DNA from: Nocardioides massiliensis
GTDB lineage: Bacteria > Actinomycetota > Actinomycetes > Propionibacteriales > Nocardioidaceae
Direction of reading: 5' to 3'
Assembly: GCF_030811215.1 (NCBI RefSeq)
Contig: NZ_JAUSQM010000001.1
Span: 2,232,001-2,296,000 of the forward strand
Length of the DNA: 64,000 bases
Shown here: positions 7,999 to 16,238 of the stretch, piece by piece
Numbering within the stretch: the stretch's first letter is position 1
Layout of the letters: each line of letters begins with the position of its first letter
Notes under the pieces: model-generated
What the model saw: the letters and a program-made list of their open reading frames with translations, nothing else
Database searches by the model: none
Told to the model about the DNA's origin: nothing
Translations under genes and position numbers: made by a program

Positions 7999-9168
7999 AT
8001 GAGTCAGGACCTGTACGACGTGCTCGGGGTGTCCCGCGACGCCGACGCCGACGCCATCAAGAAGGCGTACCGGCGGCTCGCGCGACAGCTCCACCCGGAC
8101 GTCAACCCGGACCCGGAGACCCAGGAGCGGTTCAAGGAGGTCTCCCGGGCCTACGAGGTGCTCTCCGACCCGGAGAAGCGCCGCCACTACGACATGGGCG
8201 GTGACCCGTTCGGTGGTGCGGGCGGCTTCGGCGGAGCCGGTCAGGGCTTTTCCTTCACCGACATCATGGACGCCTTCTTCGGCCAGTCGGCCGGCCAGGC
8301 GCAGGGTCGTGGCCCGCGTCCGCGCGTGCGCCGCGGCCAGGACGCGCTCATCCGGCTCGAGGTCGAGCTGGCCGAGGCGGCGTTCGGCGTCACGCGCGAG
8401 CTCAAGGTCGACACCGCGGTGACGTGCGGCACCTGCGCGGGCGACGGGGCCGCGCCCGGCAGCAAGCCGGTGACCTGCGAGACCTGCCGCGGACGCGGCG
8501 AGGTCCACCAGGTGCAGCGCTCGTTCCTCGGCGAGATCCGCACGATGCGTCCGTGTGCGGCCTGTCGCGGCTTCGGCACGATCATCCCCGAGCCGTGTCG
8601 CGAGTGCTCCGGCGACGGCCGCGTGCGCTCGCGTCGCACGCTGACCGTGAAGATCCCGCCGGGCGTCGACACCGGCACCCGGGTCCAGCTGTCCGGCCAG
8701 GGCGAGGTCGGTCCCGGTGGCGGGCCTGCGGGCGACCTGTACGTCGAGATGCACGTCGCCGACCACCCGACCTTCACCCGGCAGGGCACCGACCTGCTGG
8801 CGACCGTGACGCTGCCGATGACGGCGGCCGCGCTCGGCACCACCCTCGAGCTGCCCACGCTGGAGGCGGACCTGGTCGAGTCCGGCGCGGTCACGGACGT
8901 GGAGACCACGGTGCCGCTGGAGATCCAGCCCGGCACGCAGTCGGGTGCGGAGACGGTGCTGCACGGCCGCGGCGTCCCGAGCCTGCGCGGTACGGGGCGC
9001 GGTGACCTCGTCGTGCGGGTGCTCGTCGAGACTCCGACCCGGCTCGACGCCCGCCAGGAAGAACTGCTGCGCGAGCTCGCGGCGCTGCGCGAGGAGACCC
9101 ACCCCGATGGGCAGGTCCACGCCTCCCACAAGGGTGTCTTCGGCCGGCTGCGCGACGCCTTCAAGTGA
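7999..9168 (+). CDS. dnaJ: molecular chaperone DnaJ (DnaJ2 type)
   Basis: 389 residues. The J domain (1-66) carries HPD at 32-34; the Gly/Phe region follows (about 70-92); the zinc-binding centre starts at C143 with four CxxCxGxG-type repeats ([32 protein letters not shown]); then the C-terminal peptide-binding barrels and dimerisation tail. It stimulates DnaK ATPase and delivers unfolded substrates. The hrcA-dnaJ arrangement is that of the second actinobacterial DnaJ (dnaJ2), the other copy normally being with dnaK-grpE. The first zinc repeat lacks a Pro/Gly variation of note; all eight cysteines are present. Overlaps rsmE by 4 bases. Confidence 0.97.
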   Translation: MSQDLYDVLGVSRDADADAIKKAYRRLARQLHPDVNPDPETQERFKEVSRAYEVLSDPEKRRHYDMGGDPFGGAGGFGGAGQGFSFTDIMDAFFGQSAGQAQGRGPRPRVRRGQDALIRLEVELAEAAFGVTRELKVDTAVTCGTCAGDGAAPGSKPVTCETCRGRGEVHQVQRSFLGEIRTMRPCAACRGFGTIIPEPCRECSGDGRVRSRRTLTVKIPPGVDTGTRVQLSGQGEVGPGGGPAGDLYVEMHVADHPTFTRQGTDLLATVTLPMTAAALGTTLELPTLEADLVESGAVTDVETTVPLEIQPGTQSGAETVLHGRGVPSLRGTGRGDLVVRVLVETPTRLDARQEELLRELAALREETHPDGQVHASHKGVFGRLRDAFK

Positions 9169-9911
9169 CCCTCCCGGTCTACCGGCACCCCGACCTGGCC
9201 GGGGTACGCGCGGGCCGGGACCTCGTCGTGGACGGCGACGAGGCCCACCACGCGGTCGTCGTACGGCGTACGCGGGCCGGCGAGCGGGTGGTCCTCGCCG
9301 ACGGCGCCGGGACGTCCGCGCTGTGCACGGTGACCGCGGCGGCCAAGGGCCGGCTCGAGGTGCGCGTGGAGGAGTGCGCGGCCGATCCCGAGCCGCTGCC
9401 CCGCGTGAGCGTCGTCCAGGCGGTGCCGAAGGGTGAGCGCGGCGAGCTCGCGGTCAGCGTGCTGACCGAGGTGGGCGTGGCGCGGGTCGTGCCGTGGGCG
9501 GCCGAGCGGTGCGTGGCGACCTGGAAGGGCGAGCGCGCCGCCAAGGGCCGCGCGAAGTGGGAGGCCACCGCGCGGGAGTCGGCCAAGCAGGCGCGGCGGA
9601 CGTGGTTCCCGGACGTGGCCGCCCTGGCGTCCACCGACGACGTCGTCGCCCTGGTGGGCGAGACCGACCTCGCCCTCGTCCTGCACGAGGCTGAGGGCGG
9701 TGTGGCGATCGACGCACTCGACCTCTCCGACGTCCGCGACGTCCTCGTCGTGGTCGGGCCGGAGGGCGGGCTGAGCGACGCGGAGCTGGACCGGCTCACG
9801 GCCGCCGGCGCCCGCACGGTCCGGCTGGGTGCGGAGGTGCTGCGCACCTCGACCGCCGGCGTCGCCGCCGTGGCCGCACTGCTCAGCCGCACCCCGCGCT
9901 GGGGCGCGTGA
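9165..9911 (+). CDS. rsmE: 16S rRNA (uracil1498-N3)-methyltransferase RsmE
   Basis: 248 residues, GTG start overlapping the dnaJ stop (GTGA). The N-terminal PUA-like domain ([23 protein letters not shown]) binds RNA, and the C-terminal SPOUT knot shows GPEGG (198-202), [12 protein letters not shown] and the usual [11 protein letters not shown] end, which together form the trefoil SAM pocket. It methylates U1498 of 16S rRNA in the assembled 30S subunit. Translational coupling to dnaJ is conserved in actinobacteria and suggests heat-shock co-expression through the CIRCE promoter. Confidence 0.95.
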   Translation: MTLPVYRHPDLAGVRAGRDLVVDGDEAHHAVVVRRTRAGERVVLADGAGTSALCTVTAAAKGRLEVRVEECAADPEPLPRVSVVQAVPKGERGELAVSVLTEVGVARVVPWAAERCVATWKGERAAKGRAKWEATARESAKQARRTWFPDVAALASTDDVVALVGETDLALVLHEAEGGVAIDALDLSDVRDVLVVVGPEGGLSDAELDRLTAAGARTVRLGAEVLRTSTAGVAAVAALLSRTPRWGA

Positions 9912-9926
9912 GCAGCAGCCGCTGCC

Positions 9927-10439
9927 TCAGCCGACGGTGATCGGGATCTCCACGCGCGGCGGGGCGTTGCCCTCGCCGTCGGAGGCGTCCTCCTCGAAGA
10001 CCACCAGCGTGTAGTCGCCGGGCTCGGCCTCGACGGTGAAGGAGTACGGCGCCATCTCCATCGCGAACTCCGCGGTGGTGAAGCCGTCCTCGACGACCTC
10101 CTCGCCGCGCAGGAGCTGCCAGCGCACGTTGGCCTCGAAGACGTTCGCCTCACCGCTGACCTCGAACGGCGAGCTGACGACATCGTCGCTGGGAATGCTC
10201 GTGACGGTGATGCGACCGGTGTCGTCGGCGTACGTCGTGGGGGAGGCGGCCGGCTCGCTCGGCGAGGGGGTCTCGGTGGGCTCGGGGTCGGGGGTCTCGC
10301 TGGGGGTGGCGGACGTCTCCGGCTCGCTGACGGTGCCGGTCGTGTCGTCCTCCCCGCAGGCGGTCAGCGCGACGCTGAGCGCCAGGGCGCCTGCGGCGAG
10401 GGCCGTCGTACGGCGGAGGCGGAACGGGGAGGCGGTCAT
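9927..10439 (-). CDS. lipoprotein with Gmad2 immunoglobulin-like domain
   Basis: 170 residues. The signal peptide ends in the lipobox LTAC (cysteine about residue 28), followed by a Ser/Pro/Thr/Glu-rich linker (about 35-68) and a Gmad2-type beta domain (ITVTSIPSDDVVSSPFEVSGEANVFEANVRWQLL split over about 75-107, then YSFTVEAEPGDYTLVVFEEDASDGEG). Gmad2 domains occur in spore-germination and cell-surface proteins, often beside GerMN domains. It is the last gene of a three-gene minus-strand unit with ATGA overlaps (sigma factor, GerMN-Gmad2 protein, this lipoprotein), so an extracytoplasmic structural or sensory role linked to that sigma factor is inferred. Confidence 0.8.
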   Translation of the reverse strand: MTASPFRLRRTTALAAGALALSVALTACGEDDTTGTVSEPETSATPSETPDPEPTETPSPSEPAASPTTYADDTGRITVTSIPSDDVVSSPFEVSGEANVFEANVRWQLLRGEEVVEDGFTTAEFAMEMAPYSFTVEAEPGDYTLVVFEEDASDGEGNAPPRVEIPITVG

Positions 10440-11449
10440 GGCACGGTCACTTCCTTGGTGTCGACGAGATCGCCGGCCACGCCGGTGCCGGAGCCCGCAC
10501 CGAGCGGCTCGCGGCCGCGCGTGACGACGACGGTGTAGGTCCCGGACGGCAGGCCGTCCACGGTGAACGAGTATGTCGCGCCGGTCTGCTCAGCGCTGAC
10601 ACCGGCGCGCCCGGACTCCACGATCGTTCCGGCTGCGTCGGTGACGTGCCAGGCGACGAAGGGCAACGGCCGGTTGACGACACCGCTGACCTCCAGCGGA
10701 TCCAGAGTGCTGCCGTCGGCCGGCTCGATGATCCATACCGGCGCGAGCGCGGACGGCATCGGCTCCTGGACGACGGGTGCGCGGACCGGGACGCCCAGGA
10801 CGGTCGTCGCGCTCCCGGACCCCACGCGCAACGCGACCGGGTGGCGCTCGGCGTCGCCCGCGGCGGCCTGCACGGTGTAGACCAGCTGCTGGACGGCCAG
10901 CTCCGCCTCGCGCGATGTGAGGTCGGCGGGGCGGCGGTGGAGGTCGACCTCGTCGTTGGCGAGCGTGATCTCCCATCGACCGTCGGCGAAGTCGACGTCG
11001 GCGCTCGTGCCGCTCGGCCACGGTGAGCGGTAGTCGGGGTCGGACGGCGCCACGGTGAGCGCCGCCCCGACCGCGAGCGACGGCAGGTCGAGACTGCCGT
11101 GTCCGTCGACGAAGGGGAACTCCCGGAACAGCCGCGGCGCTTCGTCGCCGCCGAGGTAGTAGACCGGCACGTTGACCCGATCGGTGGTGAGCACCTCGGG
11201 CGCAGCTGCAGGTGGTGCGTCGGATGCGGTGGGCAGCCACAGGCCCACGCCGATCGCGACCGCCGCGACCGTCGCCGCCACCACCAGCGCGACCGCCCAC
11301 GCCGTACGCCGGGGCTCGGCGTGCGCGCGGTCGAGCACCTCGTCGAGGCGGGGCGTCGGGTCCACGTCGAGGACGGCGTCGCGGAGCAGGTCGCGCAGCC
11401 GCGGGTCGTCAGCGTCCTCGAAGGGCACGGTGGAGTGGGGACGGGTCAT
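10436..11449 (-). CDS. membrane protein with GerMN and Gmad2 domains, candidate anti-sigma factor
   Basis: 337 residues. About 45 cytosolic residues (DPRLRDLLRDAVLDVDPTPRL..., acidic/helical) precede one transmembrane segment (about 50-72), then a GerMN-like domain beginning NVPVYYLGGDEAPRLFREF and a C-terminal Gmad2 domain (IIEPADGSTLDPLEVSGVVNR split at about 238-258, ending in the GTYTVVVTRGREP beta repeat). It overlaps the sigma-factor gene by 4 bases, the classic place for an anti-sigma factor, and its inside-out topology fits. The N-terminus lacks the HxxxCxxC zinc motif of ZAS anti-sigma factors. Role is inference; domain calls are from motif recognition. Confidence 0.7.
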   Translation of the reverse strand: MTRPHSTVPFEDADDPRLRDLLRDAVLDVDPTPRLDEVLDRAHAEPRRTAWAVALVVAATVAAVAIGVGLWLPTASDAPPAAAPEVLTTDRVNVPVYYLGGDEAPRLFREFPFVDGHGSLDLPSLAVGAALTVAPSDPDYRSPWPSGTSADVDFADGRWEITLANDEVDLHRRPADLTSREAELAVQQLVYTVQAAAGDAERHPVALRVGSGSATTVLGVPVRAPVVQEPMPSALAPVWIIEPADGSTLDPLEVSGVVNRPLPFVAWHVTDAAGTIVESGRAGVSAEQTGATYSFTVDGLPSGTYTVVVTRGREPLGAGSGTGVAGDLVDTKEVTVP

Positions 11450-12030
11450 CGCGGTCCCACCTCCCCGGCCAGCAGCTCGCGCAGCCGGGCGGATCCGCGC
11501 GAAGCGTGGCTCTTCACCGCGCCGCGGCTGATGTCGAGCGTCGCGGCGATGTCGGCCTCGGAGAGATCGAGGTAGTAGCGCAGCACGAGCACCTCACGCT
11601 GCCGCGTGGGCAACAGCTGCAGCGCGTCGAGGACCGCGGTGCGGCGCTCGCCGACGAGCACGTCCTCGTCGGCACCCGGCGCCTCGCGGACCACGGGCGG
11701 GACGTAGCGCTGCTCCACCGCGCGCCGGCGCAACGCCGATCGCGACCGGTTGACCACGGTCTGGCGCAGGTAGGCCAGCGCGTGCTCGGGCTGCCGGAGC
11801 CGCCGCCAGTGCCGGTGCACAGCGACGAAGGAGTCCTGGACGATCTCCTCGGCGAGCATGCTGTCGCGCAGCAGGAGGGTGGACAGTCGTACCATCGCGC
11901 GCTGGTGGGACTGGTAGAGCGCGGTGATGCCGGCATCGGCGTCCAGGGACGGTGCCACTCCACCGACCCCCTTCCACGCCCACGCGGCTGGACGGCCGGG
12001 GGCTCGCGCGACGAGCAGCTGGGTGGTCAC
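11446..12030 (-). CDS. SigE-family (ECF-like) RNA polymerase sigma factor
   Basis: 194 residues if read from the GTG at 12030; a second GTG at 11955 would remove 25 residues of atypical N-terminus and may be the true start. Region 2 is ITALYQSHQRAMVRLSTLLLRDSMLAEEIVQDSFVAVHR (spread over two helices, about 35-75) and region 4 is LDALQLLPTRQREVLVLRYYLDLSEADIAATLDISRGAVKSHASRG (about 133-180) with the helix-turn-helix. This is the actinobacterial 'SigE family' (TIGR02983-like) type. It directs transcription of an unknown regulon; the two downstream genes encode surface proteins of which one may restrain it. Confidence 0.9.
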   Translation of the reverse strand: MTTQLLVARAPGRPAAWAWKGVGGVAPSLDADAGITALYQSHQRAMVRLSTLLLRDSMLAEEIVQDSFVAVHRHWRRLRQPEHALAYLRQTVVNRSRSALRRRAVEQRYVPPVVREAPGADEDVLVGERRTAVLDALQLLPTRQREVLVLRYYLDLSEADIAATLDISRGAVKSHASRGSARLRELLAGEVGPR

Positions 12031-12088
12031 GCTAGTGCCACGCTCGAGCAGCGCGATCGGTTGACAGCCGGGGCGGCGGGTCGGGCGC

Positions 12089-12673
12089 TCAGCGCGTGGG
12101 GAGCGGACCGGCGCCGGAGACGACGTGCACGGGGACTGCCGGGGTCTCGGCCTCGGGGCGGGTGTGGCGGATGAGCTCGGCGAGGGCGAGCAGCGCGATG
12201 ATGGCGGCGGGGATGCCGATGAGGACCATGCGGGTGGTGCGGTCGGCCAGGGCGAGGAAGAGGTAGCCGACGTAGGGGACGCCGGCGACGACGCGGGGCT
12301 GCTCGAGGTCGGCGAGCTGGAAGGTCCAGGGGTCGACCTGGGGGTTGGCGTCGCCCTGGGTGCGGATCTCGCCGTTGTCGATGGAGACGATGCGGTGGGT
12401 GACGAGGTGGGTGATGCCGGTCTCGGCCGGGGGGACGTAGGTGATGACGTCGCCGACTTCGAGTTCGTCGGTGGGGACGACCTCGGCGAAGACGACCGAG
12501 CCGGTGTCGTAGGTGCCGGTCATGGAGCCGGAGGTGATGACGTAGCGCTGGTAGCCCATGAGGGCGGGGGCGAGGAAGCCGACGGCGAGGGCGACGACGA
12601 GGAGCATCGCGGTGTTGGTGACGACGGTGGTGACCCGGCTGGTGCGCTTGCGGCGGGCCGTGGTGGTGCTCAT
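12089..12673 (-). CDS. sipW: signal peptidase I, SipW (archaeal/ER) type
   Basis: 194 residues with an N-terminal membrane anchor (about 18-42) and a C-terminal one (about 152-172). The catalytic serine is S50 in TSGSM, and the general-base position is a histidine, H93 in LVTHRI, rather than the lysine of ordinary LepB enzymes; this Ser-His pattern defines the SipW/archaeal branch. GDVITYV and GDANPQVDPW are the conserved boxes. SipW enzymes process TasA/camelysin-type secreted fibre proteins. The gene directly upstream on the same strand (52 bases) encodes such a candidate substrate. Enzyme acts at the outer face of the membrane. Confidence 0.85.
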   Translation of the reverse strand: MSTTTARRKRTSRVTTVVTNTAMLLVVALAVGFLAPALMGYQRYVITSGSMTGTYDTGSVVFAEVVPTDELEVGDVITYVPPAETGITHLVTHRIVSIDNGEIRTQGDANPQVDPWTFQLADLEQPRVVAGVPYVGYLFLALADRTTRMVLIGIPAAIIALLALAELIRHTRPEAETPAVPVHVVSGAGPLPTR

Positions 12674-12724
12674 CGGATGCTCCTCTCAGTGTTGCGCGGT
12701 AGGTGTGTGGTGGTGCTCAGGGCG

Positions 12725-13279
12725 TCAGTCGCCCAGGTTCGGCAGGCCGACGGTGGCGCCGAAGGGCAGGGCCACGCCGGGGTTCTGGGTGGAGATCCAG
12801 GTGTAGCTGGCGGTGGCGGCCTTCTTCTCGTTCACGTTGCCGGCGTCGGCGGCGAAGGTGACCTTCCAGGTCACGGTGGTCGAGCCGGCCACGTCGACCG
12901 CGCCCAGGGGCAGGACCGCGGTGTCGGCCAGGTCGCCGAAGTTGCCGGAGTACAGCGGGGTGGCGTTGCCGGCCTGGGTGAGCTCGAGGGTGAGCGCGTC
13001 CTTGGTGAAGGTGTTGGTCGAGGCGCTCTCGCGCAGGGTCACGGTGGCGGGCAGGGTGCCGGTGTTGGTGAGCTTGACCGAGCCGGTGATGACGTCGCCG
13101 GGCTTGATGTTGGTGAGGTCGAGCGTGGTGTTGTCCAGCGTGTGCTCGACGTGGCCGGAGGCGACCGAGGTGGTCGAGGCGGTGGTGGAGGTGAAGGTCG
13201 CACCCGAGCCGATGGCCACGGCGCCGGCGGCGAGCAGGGTGGCGAGGGGGACGAGGACCTTGCGGCGGGTGTTCGACAT
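12725..13279 (-). CDS. TasA/camelysin-like secreted protein (SipW-dependent signal peptide)
   Basis: 184 residues from the ATG at 13279, with AGGAGCACCCG as ribosome-binding site. The N-terminus MSNTRRKVLVPLATLLAAGA and following GSGATFTSTT is the SipW-type signal (twin-Arg-like basic start, hydrophobic core, then GATFT, where cleavage is expected). The mature part is Thr/Ser/Val-rich and beta-predicted (LTNIKPGDVITGSVKLTNTG, then VTWKVTFAADAG), with no cysteine, as in CalY/TasA matrix proteins that form extracellular fibres. Paired with the SipW peptidase downstream in one transcript. Whether it polymerises is unknown. The match rests on the signal and context more than on the fold. Confidence 0.7.
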   Translation of the reverse strand: MSNTRRKVLVPLATLLAAGAVAIGSGATFTSTTASTTSVASGHVEHTLDNTTLDLTNIKPGDVITGSVKLTNTGTLPATVTLRESASTNTFTKDALTLELTQAGNATPLYSGNFGDLADTAVLPLGAVDVAGSTTVTWKVTFAADAGNVNEKKAATASYTWISTQNPGVALPFGATVGLPNLGD

Positions 13280-13461
13280 CGGGTGCTCCTGAGGGGTTTT
13301 CGTGGGCCGCCGGGTGCGGCTTGTTGATGAGGACAACTCTGCTCGCCTCGACACCACGAGATCCCCACGTCAGGTCCACATCGAGTCCACAGCTCCTCCA
13401 CAACTCGGCAACAGTCCGCACCGGGTGGACGCCGGACGCAGCGGTGCCGTAGGAAGAGGCC

Positions 13462-13812
13462 ATGACCGCCGTCAGCGATTGCCTGTTCTGCAAGATCGTG
13501 GCCGAGGAGATCCCCGCCGACGTGGTGGCCGCCGACGAGCACACGGTCGCCTTCCGCGACATCTCGCCCCAGGCGCCGACCCACGTCCTGGTGATCCCGC
13601 GCGAGCATCACGTCGACGCCGCCTCGCTCGCGTCGTCGACCGACGGCGGCGTCGATGCGCTGGTGCGTACGGCGAAGCGCGTCGCGGAGGCCGAGGGGCT
13701 CGGCAACGGCTATCGGCTGGTCTTCAACACCGGCCAGGACGGTGGGCAGACCGTGTTCCACGTCCACCTGCACCTGCTGGGCGGGCGCCCGATGGCCTGG
13801 CCTCCCGGCTGA
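13462..13812 (+). CDS. HIT family nucleotide-binding protein (HINT-like)
   Basis: 116 residues. Starts SDCLFCKIVAEEIPAD, with the HINT-type first strand, and ends with the histidine triad HVHLHLLGGRP (H100, H102, H104; H102-104 region catalytic). Zinc-type cysteines C7 and C10 are present. HINT proteins hydrolyse nucleoside 5'-phosphoramidates and acyl-adenylates. In actinobacteria it regularly precedes phoH-ybeY, as it does here with 63 bases between. ATG start follows GGAAGAGG. Confidence 0.93.
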   Translation: MTAVSDCLFCKIVAEEIPADVVAADEHTVAFRDISPQAPTHVLVIPREHHVDAASLASSTDGGVDALVRTAKRVAEAEGLGNGYRLVFNTGQDGGQTVFHVHLHLLGGRPMAWPPG

Positions 13813-13875
13813 GCTCAGGGCGCCCGCGGTATCCCGGGTGACCCTGTCGGGTGCCGCGGCTAGCATGGACAGCCC

Positions 13876-15771
13876 ATGAGCGAACATCCCCAGACCACCG
13901 TGACGGTGCCCGCGAGCATCGACATGGTCGCCCTTCTCGGACCCACCGACGAACACCTCGCCGTCCTGGAGAAGGCGTTCGACGCCGAGCTCCACGTGCG
14001 CGGCAACCAGATCACCCTGCGAGGTGAGCCCTCGGAGATCGCGCTGGCCGAGCGGCTGCTCGACGAGCTGGTGACGATCATCCGCACCGGGCAGGGCTTG
14101 ACGAAGGAGACCGTCGAGCGCGCCATCGGGATGCTGCGCGTCGAGAGTGCCGAGCGTCCCGCCGACGTGCTGTCGATGAACATCCTGTCCAACCGCGGGC
14201 GCACCATCCGACCCAAGACGCTCAACCAGAAGAAGTACGTCGACGCGATCGACGACCACACGATCGTCTTCGGGATCGGCCCCGCCGGCACGGGCAAGAC
14301 CTACCTGGCCATGGCCAAGGCGGTCCAGGCGCTGCAGGCCAAGGACGTCAGCCGCATCATCCTCACGCGGCCCGCGGTCGAGGCCGGTGAGCGGCTCGGC
14401 TTCCTGCCCGGCACGCTGAGCGAGAAGATCGACCCCTACCTGCGCCCGCTCTACGACGCGCTCCACGACATGCTCGACCCGGAGACGATCCCCAAGCTCC
14501 TGACAGCCGGAACGATCGAGGTCGCGCCCCTGGCATACATGCGGGGCCGCGCGCAGCCGCTCGACGCCGACGTCCTCACCCCCGATGGCTTCGTCTCGAT
14601 GGGCACGCTCTCGGTGGGCGACCTCGTCACCGGTGCCGACGGACGACCCACGGTGGTGCTCGGCGTCTACCCGCAGGGGGAGAAGGACGTCTACCGCGTC
14701 ACCACCCAGGACGGCGCGTCCACCCTGGCGTGCGGCGAGCACCTGTGGACCGTCCGCACGGCCAGCGACAAGCGCCGCGGCAAGACCCGCACCCTCGAGA
14801 CGCAGCAGATGATCGGCAACCTGCGCTCGTTCCACGCGCGCCGCTACGAGCTGCCGATGGTCCAGCCCGTGCAGTTCCCCGCGGCCGACGTCCCGCTGGA
14901 CCCGTACGCACTCGGACTGCTGCTGGGCGACGGGTGCCTGACCACCTCGACGACCCCCGCGTTCGCGACGGTCGGCGGTGGCGAGGTTGACGCGCACTGC
15001 GTCGTCGCGTACGCGCAGTCGTGCGGGTCGGTTCCTGCGGAGTACCTCGAGAACTCGGTAGCTGTGCGCTCCGCACTGCTGCAGGGGCTCTTGGACTCCG
15101 ACCACGGGCGTGTGCGGGAGGGACGGCCGGAGTTCCGGAGCCCGCTCGACACTCTGCGCCGCGACGTCGCGTGGCTCGTGCAGTCGCTGGGCGGCACCGC
15201 CACGCTGAGGACGGATGTCGTCGACATCCGCCTGCCCGCTGACATCGCCCCGTTCCGTCTGCAGCGGAAGGCGGATGCCTACGCGGCAACGGGCGGTGGC
15301 CGACCGATGCGGTTCATCGACTCGATCGAGTACGTCGGTCGTCAACAGACGCAGTGCATCCAGGTGGCGGCTGCCGACTCGCTCTACGTGACCGACGACT
15401 TCCTGGTCACCCACAACACGCTCAACGACGCTTTCATCATCCTCGACGAGGCGCAGAACACCTCCCCGGAGCAGATGAAGATGTTCCTGACCCGGCTCGG
15501 GTTCGGCTCCAAGATCGTGGTCACCGGTGACGTGACCCAGGTCGACCTCCCCGGCGGTGTGCAGAGCGGGCTGCGAGTGGTGGAGGAGATCCTCGACGGC
15601 GTCGAGGACGTGTCGTTCAACCGACTGACCTCCGGCGACGTCGTGCGTCACCGCCTGGTCGGCCGGATCGTGGCGGCGTACGACGAGTTCGAGGCCGAGC
15701 GGCTGGCGAGCGAGAGCGGCGGCGGATCGAAGCCGGGACGGCCCAACCGACGACAGGAGCCGCGGCGATGA
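13876..15771 (+). CDS. phoH: PhoH family ATPase interrupted by an intein
   Basis: 631-residue precursor; removal of the 289-residue intein (A226-N514) leaves a 342-residue PhoH of normal length. The host protein has an N-terminal KH-like domain (about 1-100), Walker A GPAGTGKT (135-142), the RGR that ends the N-extein (223-225), and after the intein [14 protein letters not shown] with the Walker B (residues 515-528). PhoH proteins are RNA-helicase-like P-loop ATPases thought to act with YbeY in RNA metabolism. The reading frame runs without stop through the intein, so splicing is required for a normal ATPase, since the insertion lies just before Walker B. Start ATG 13876 lies 9 bases after TAGCAT. 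ATGA overlap with ybeY. Confidence 0.95.
   Translation: MSEHPQTTVTVPASIDMVALLGPTDEHLAVLEKAFDAELHVRGNQITLRGEPSEIALAERLLDELVTIIRTGQGLTKETVERAIGMLRVESAERPADVLSMNILSNRGRTIRPKTLNQKKYVDAIDDHTIVFGIGPAGTGKTYLAMAKAVQALQAKDVSRIILTRPAVEAGERLGFLPGTLSEKIDPYLRPLYDALHDMLDPETIPKLLTAGTIEVAPLAYMRGRAQPLDADVLTPDGFVSMGTLSVGDLVTGADGRPTVVLGVYPQGEKDVYRVTTQDGASTLACGEHLWTVRTASDKRRGKTRTLETQQMIGNLRSFHARRYELPMVQPVQFPAADVPLDPYALGLLLGDGCLTTSTTPAFATVGGGEVDAHCVVAYAQSCGSVPAEYLENSVAVRSALLQGLLDSDHGRVREGRPEFRSPLDTLRRDVAWLVQSLGGTATLRTDVVDIRLPADIAPFRLQRKADAYAATGGGRPMRFIDSIEYVGRQQTQCIQVAAADSLYVTDDFLVTHNTLNDAFIILDEAQNTSPEQMKMFLTRLGFGSKIVVTGDVTQVDLPGGVQSGLRVVEEILDGVEDVSFNRLTSGDVVRHRLVGRIVAAYDEFEAERLASESGGGSKPGRPNRRQEPRR
14551..15417 (+). 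other. intein in PhoH, class 3-like, with a reduced LAGLIDADG endonuclease
   Basis: Residues 226-514 of the phoH product. N-terminal splice block: [20 protein letters not shown] followed by GDLVTGADG; residue 1 is Ala, not Cys/Ser. Block B is ACGEHLWTV with Trp (intein residue 66). C-terminal blocks F and [21 protein letters not shown] then VTHN, with Cys at intein residue 269, Thr 287, His 288 and Asn 289; the +1 extein residue is Thr. Trp, block-F Cys and Thr are the WCT triad that defines class 3 inteins, which splice via a block-F cysteine branch point. The centre holds LAGLIDADG-like [10 protein letters not shown] and [11 protein letters not shown] only about 55 residues apart, shorter than usual, so the endonuclease is probably inactive. 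Confidence 0.9.
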
Positions 15772-16238
15772 GCATCGAGGTGCTCGACGAGTCCGGCGCG
15801 GTGGTCGACGCCACCGGCCTGGCGAAGCTGGCGCGGTTCGTGATGGACCGGATGCGCGTGCATCCCCAGGCGGAGCTGTGCATCAAGGCCGTCGACGAGG
15901 CGACGATCGCCGAGCTCAACGAGCAGTGGATGGACAAGGTCGGACCCACCGACGTCCTGGCCTTCCCGATGGACGAGCTGCGTCCCGGTCTGGTCAACGA
16001 GGAGCCCGAGGAGGGCGTGCTCGGTGACCTCGTGCTCTGCCCCGCGGTGGCGGCCAAGCAGGCCGAGACGGCGGGTCACGCGGTCGCCGACGAGATCGAC
16101 CTGCTCACGGTGCACGGGATCCTGCACCTGCTCGGCTACGACCACGCCGAACCCGAGGAGCACCGCGAGATGTTCGGGTTGCAGGCCCGTCTGCTCGCCG
16201 AGTGGCAGGGCGTGAAGAGCGGAGAGGAGATCCGGTGA
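15768..16238 (+). CDS. ybeY: endoribonuclease YbeY (rRNA maturation factor)
   Basis: 156 residues. The zinc-binding motif [11 protein letters not shown] gives H116, H120 and H126, the UPF0054 signature; the middle has [12 protein letters not shown] and the strand [10 protein letters not shown] before the metal site. YbeY is needed for 16S rRNA 3'-end processing and 70S quality control. It overlaps phoH by 4 bases and the next gene by 4 bases, so translation of the three is coupled. Confidence 0.96.
   Translation: MSIEVLDESGAVVDATGLAKLARFVMDRMRVHPQAELCIKAVDEATIAELNEQWMDKVGPTDVLAFPMDELRPGLVNEEPEEGVLGDLVLCPAVAAKQAETAGHAVADEIDLLTVHGILHLLGYDHAEPEEHREMFGLQARLLAEWQGVKSGEEIR

Noticed and set aside
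13039-15651. An 870-codon minus-strand open frame over phoH and the HIT gene
   Set aside because: Shadow of phoH and the TasA-like gene; no ribosome-binding site or domain.
13876-15771. PhoH insertion as an ordinary extra domain
   Set aside because: The insert has all intein blocks at both ends and its removal restores a contiguous PhoH Walker B, so intein is the better reading.
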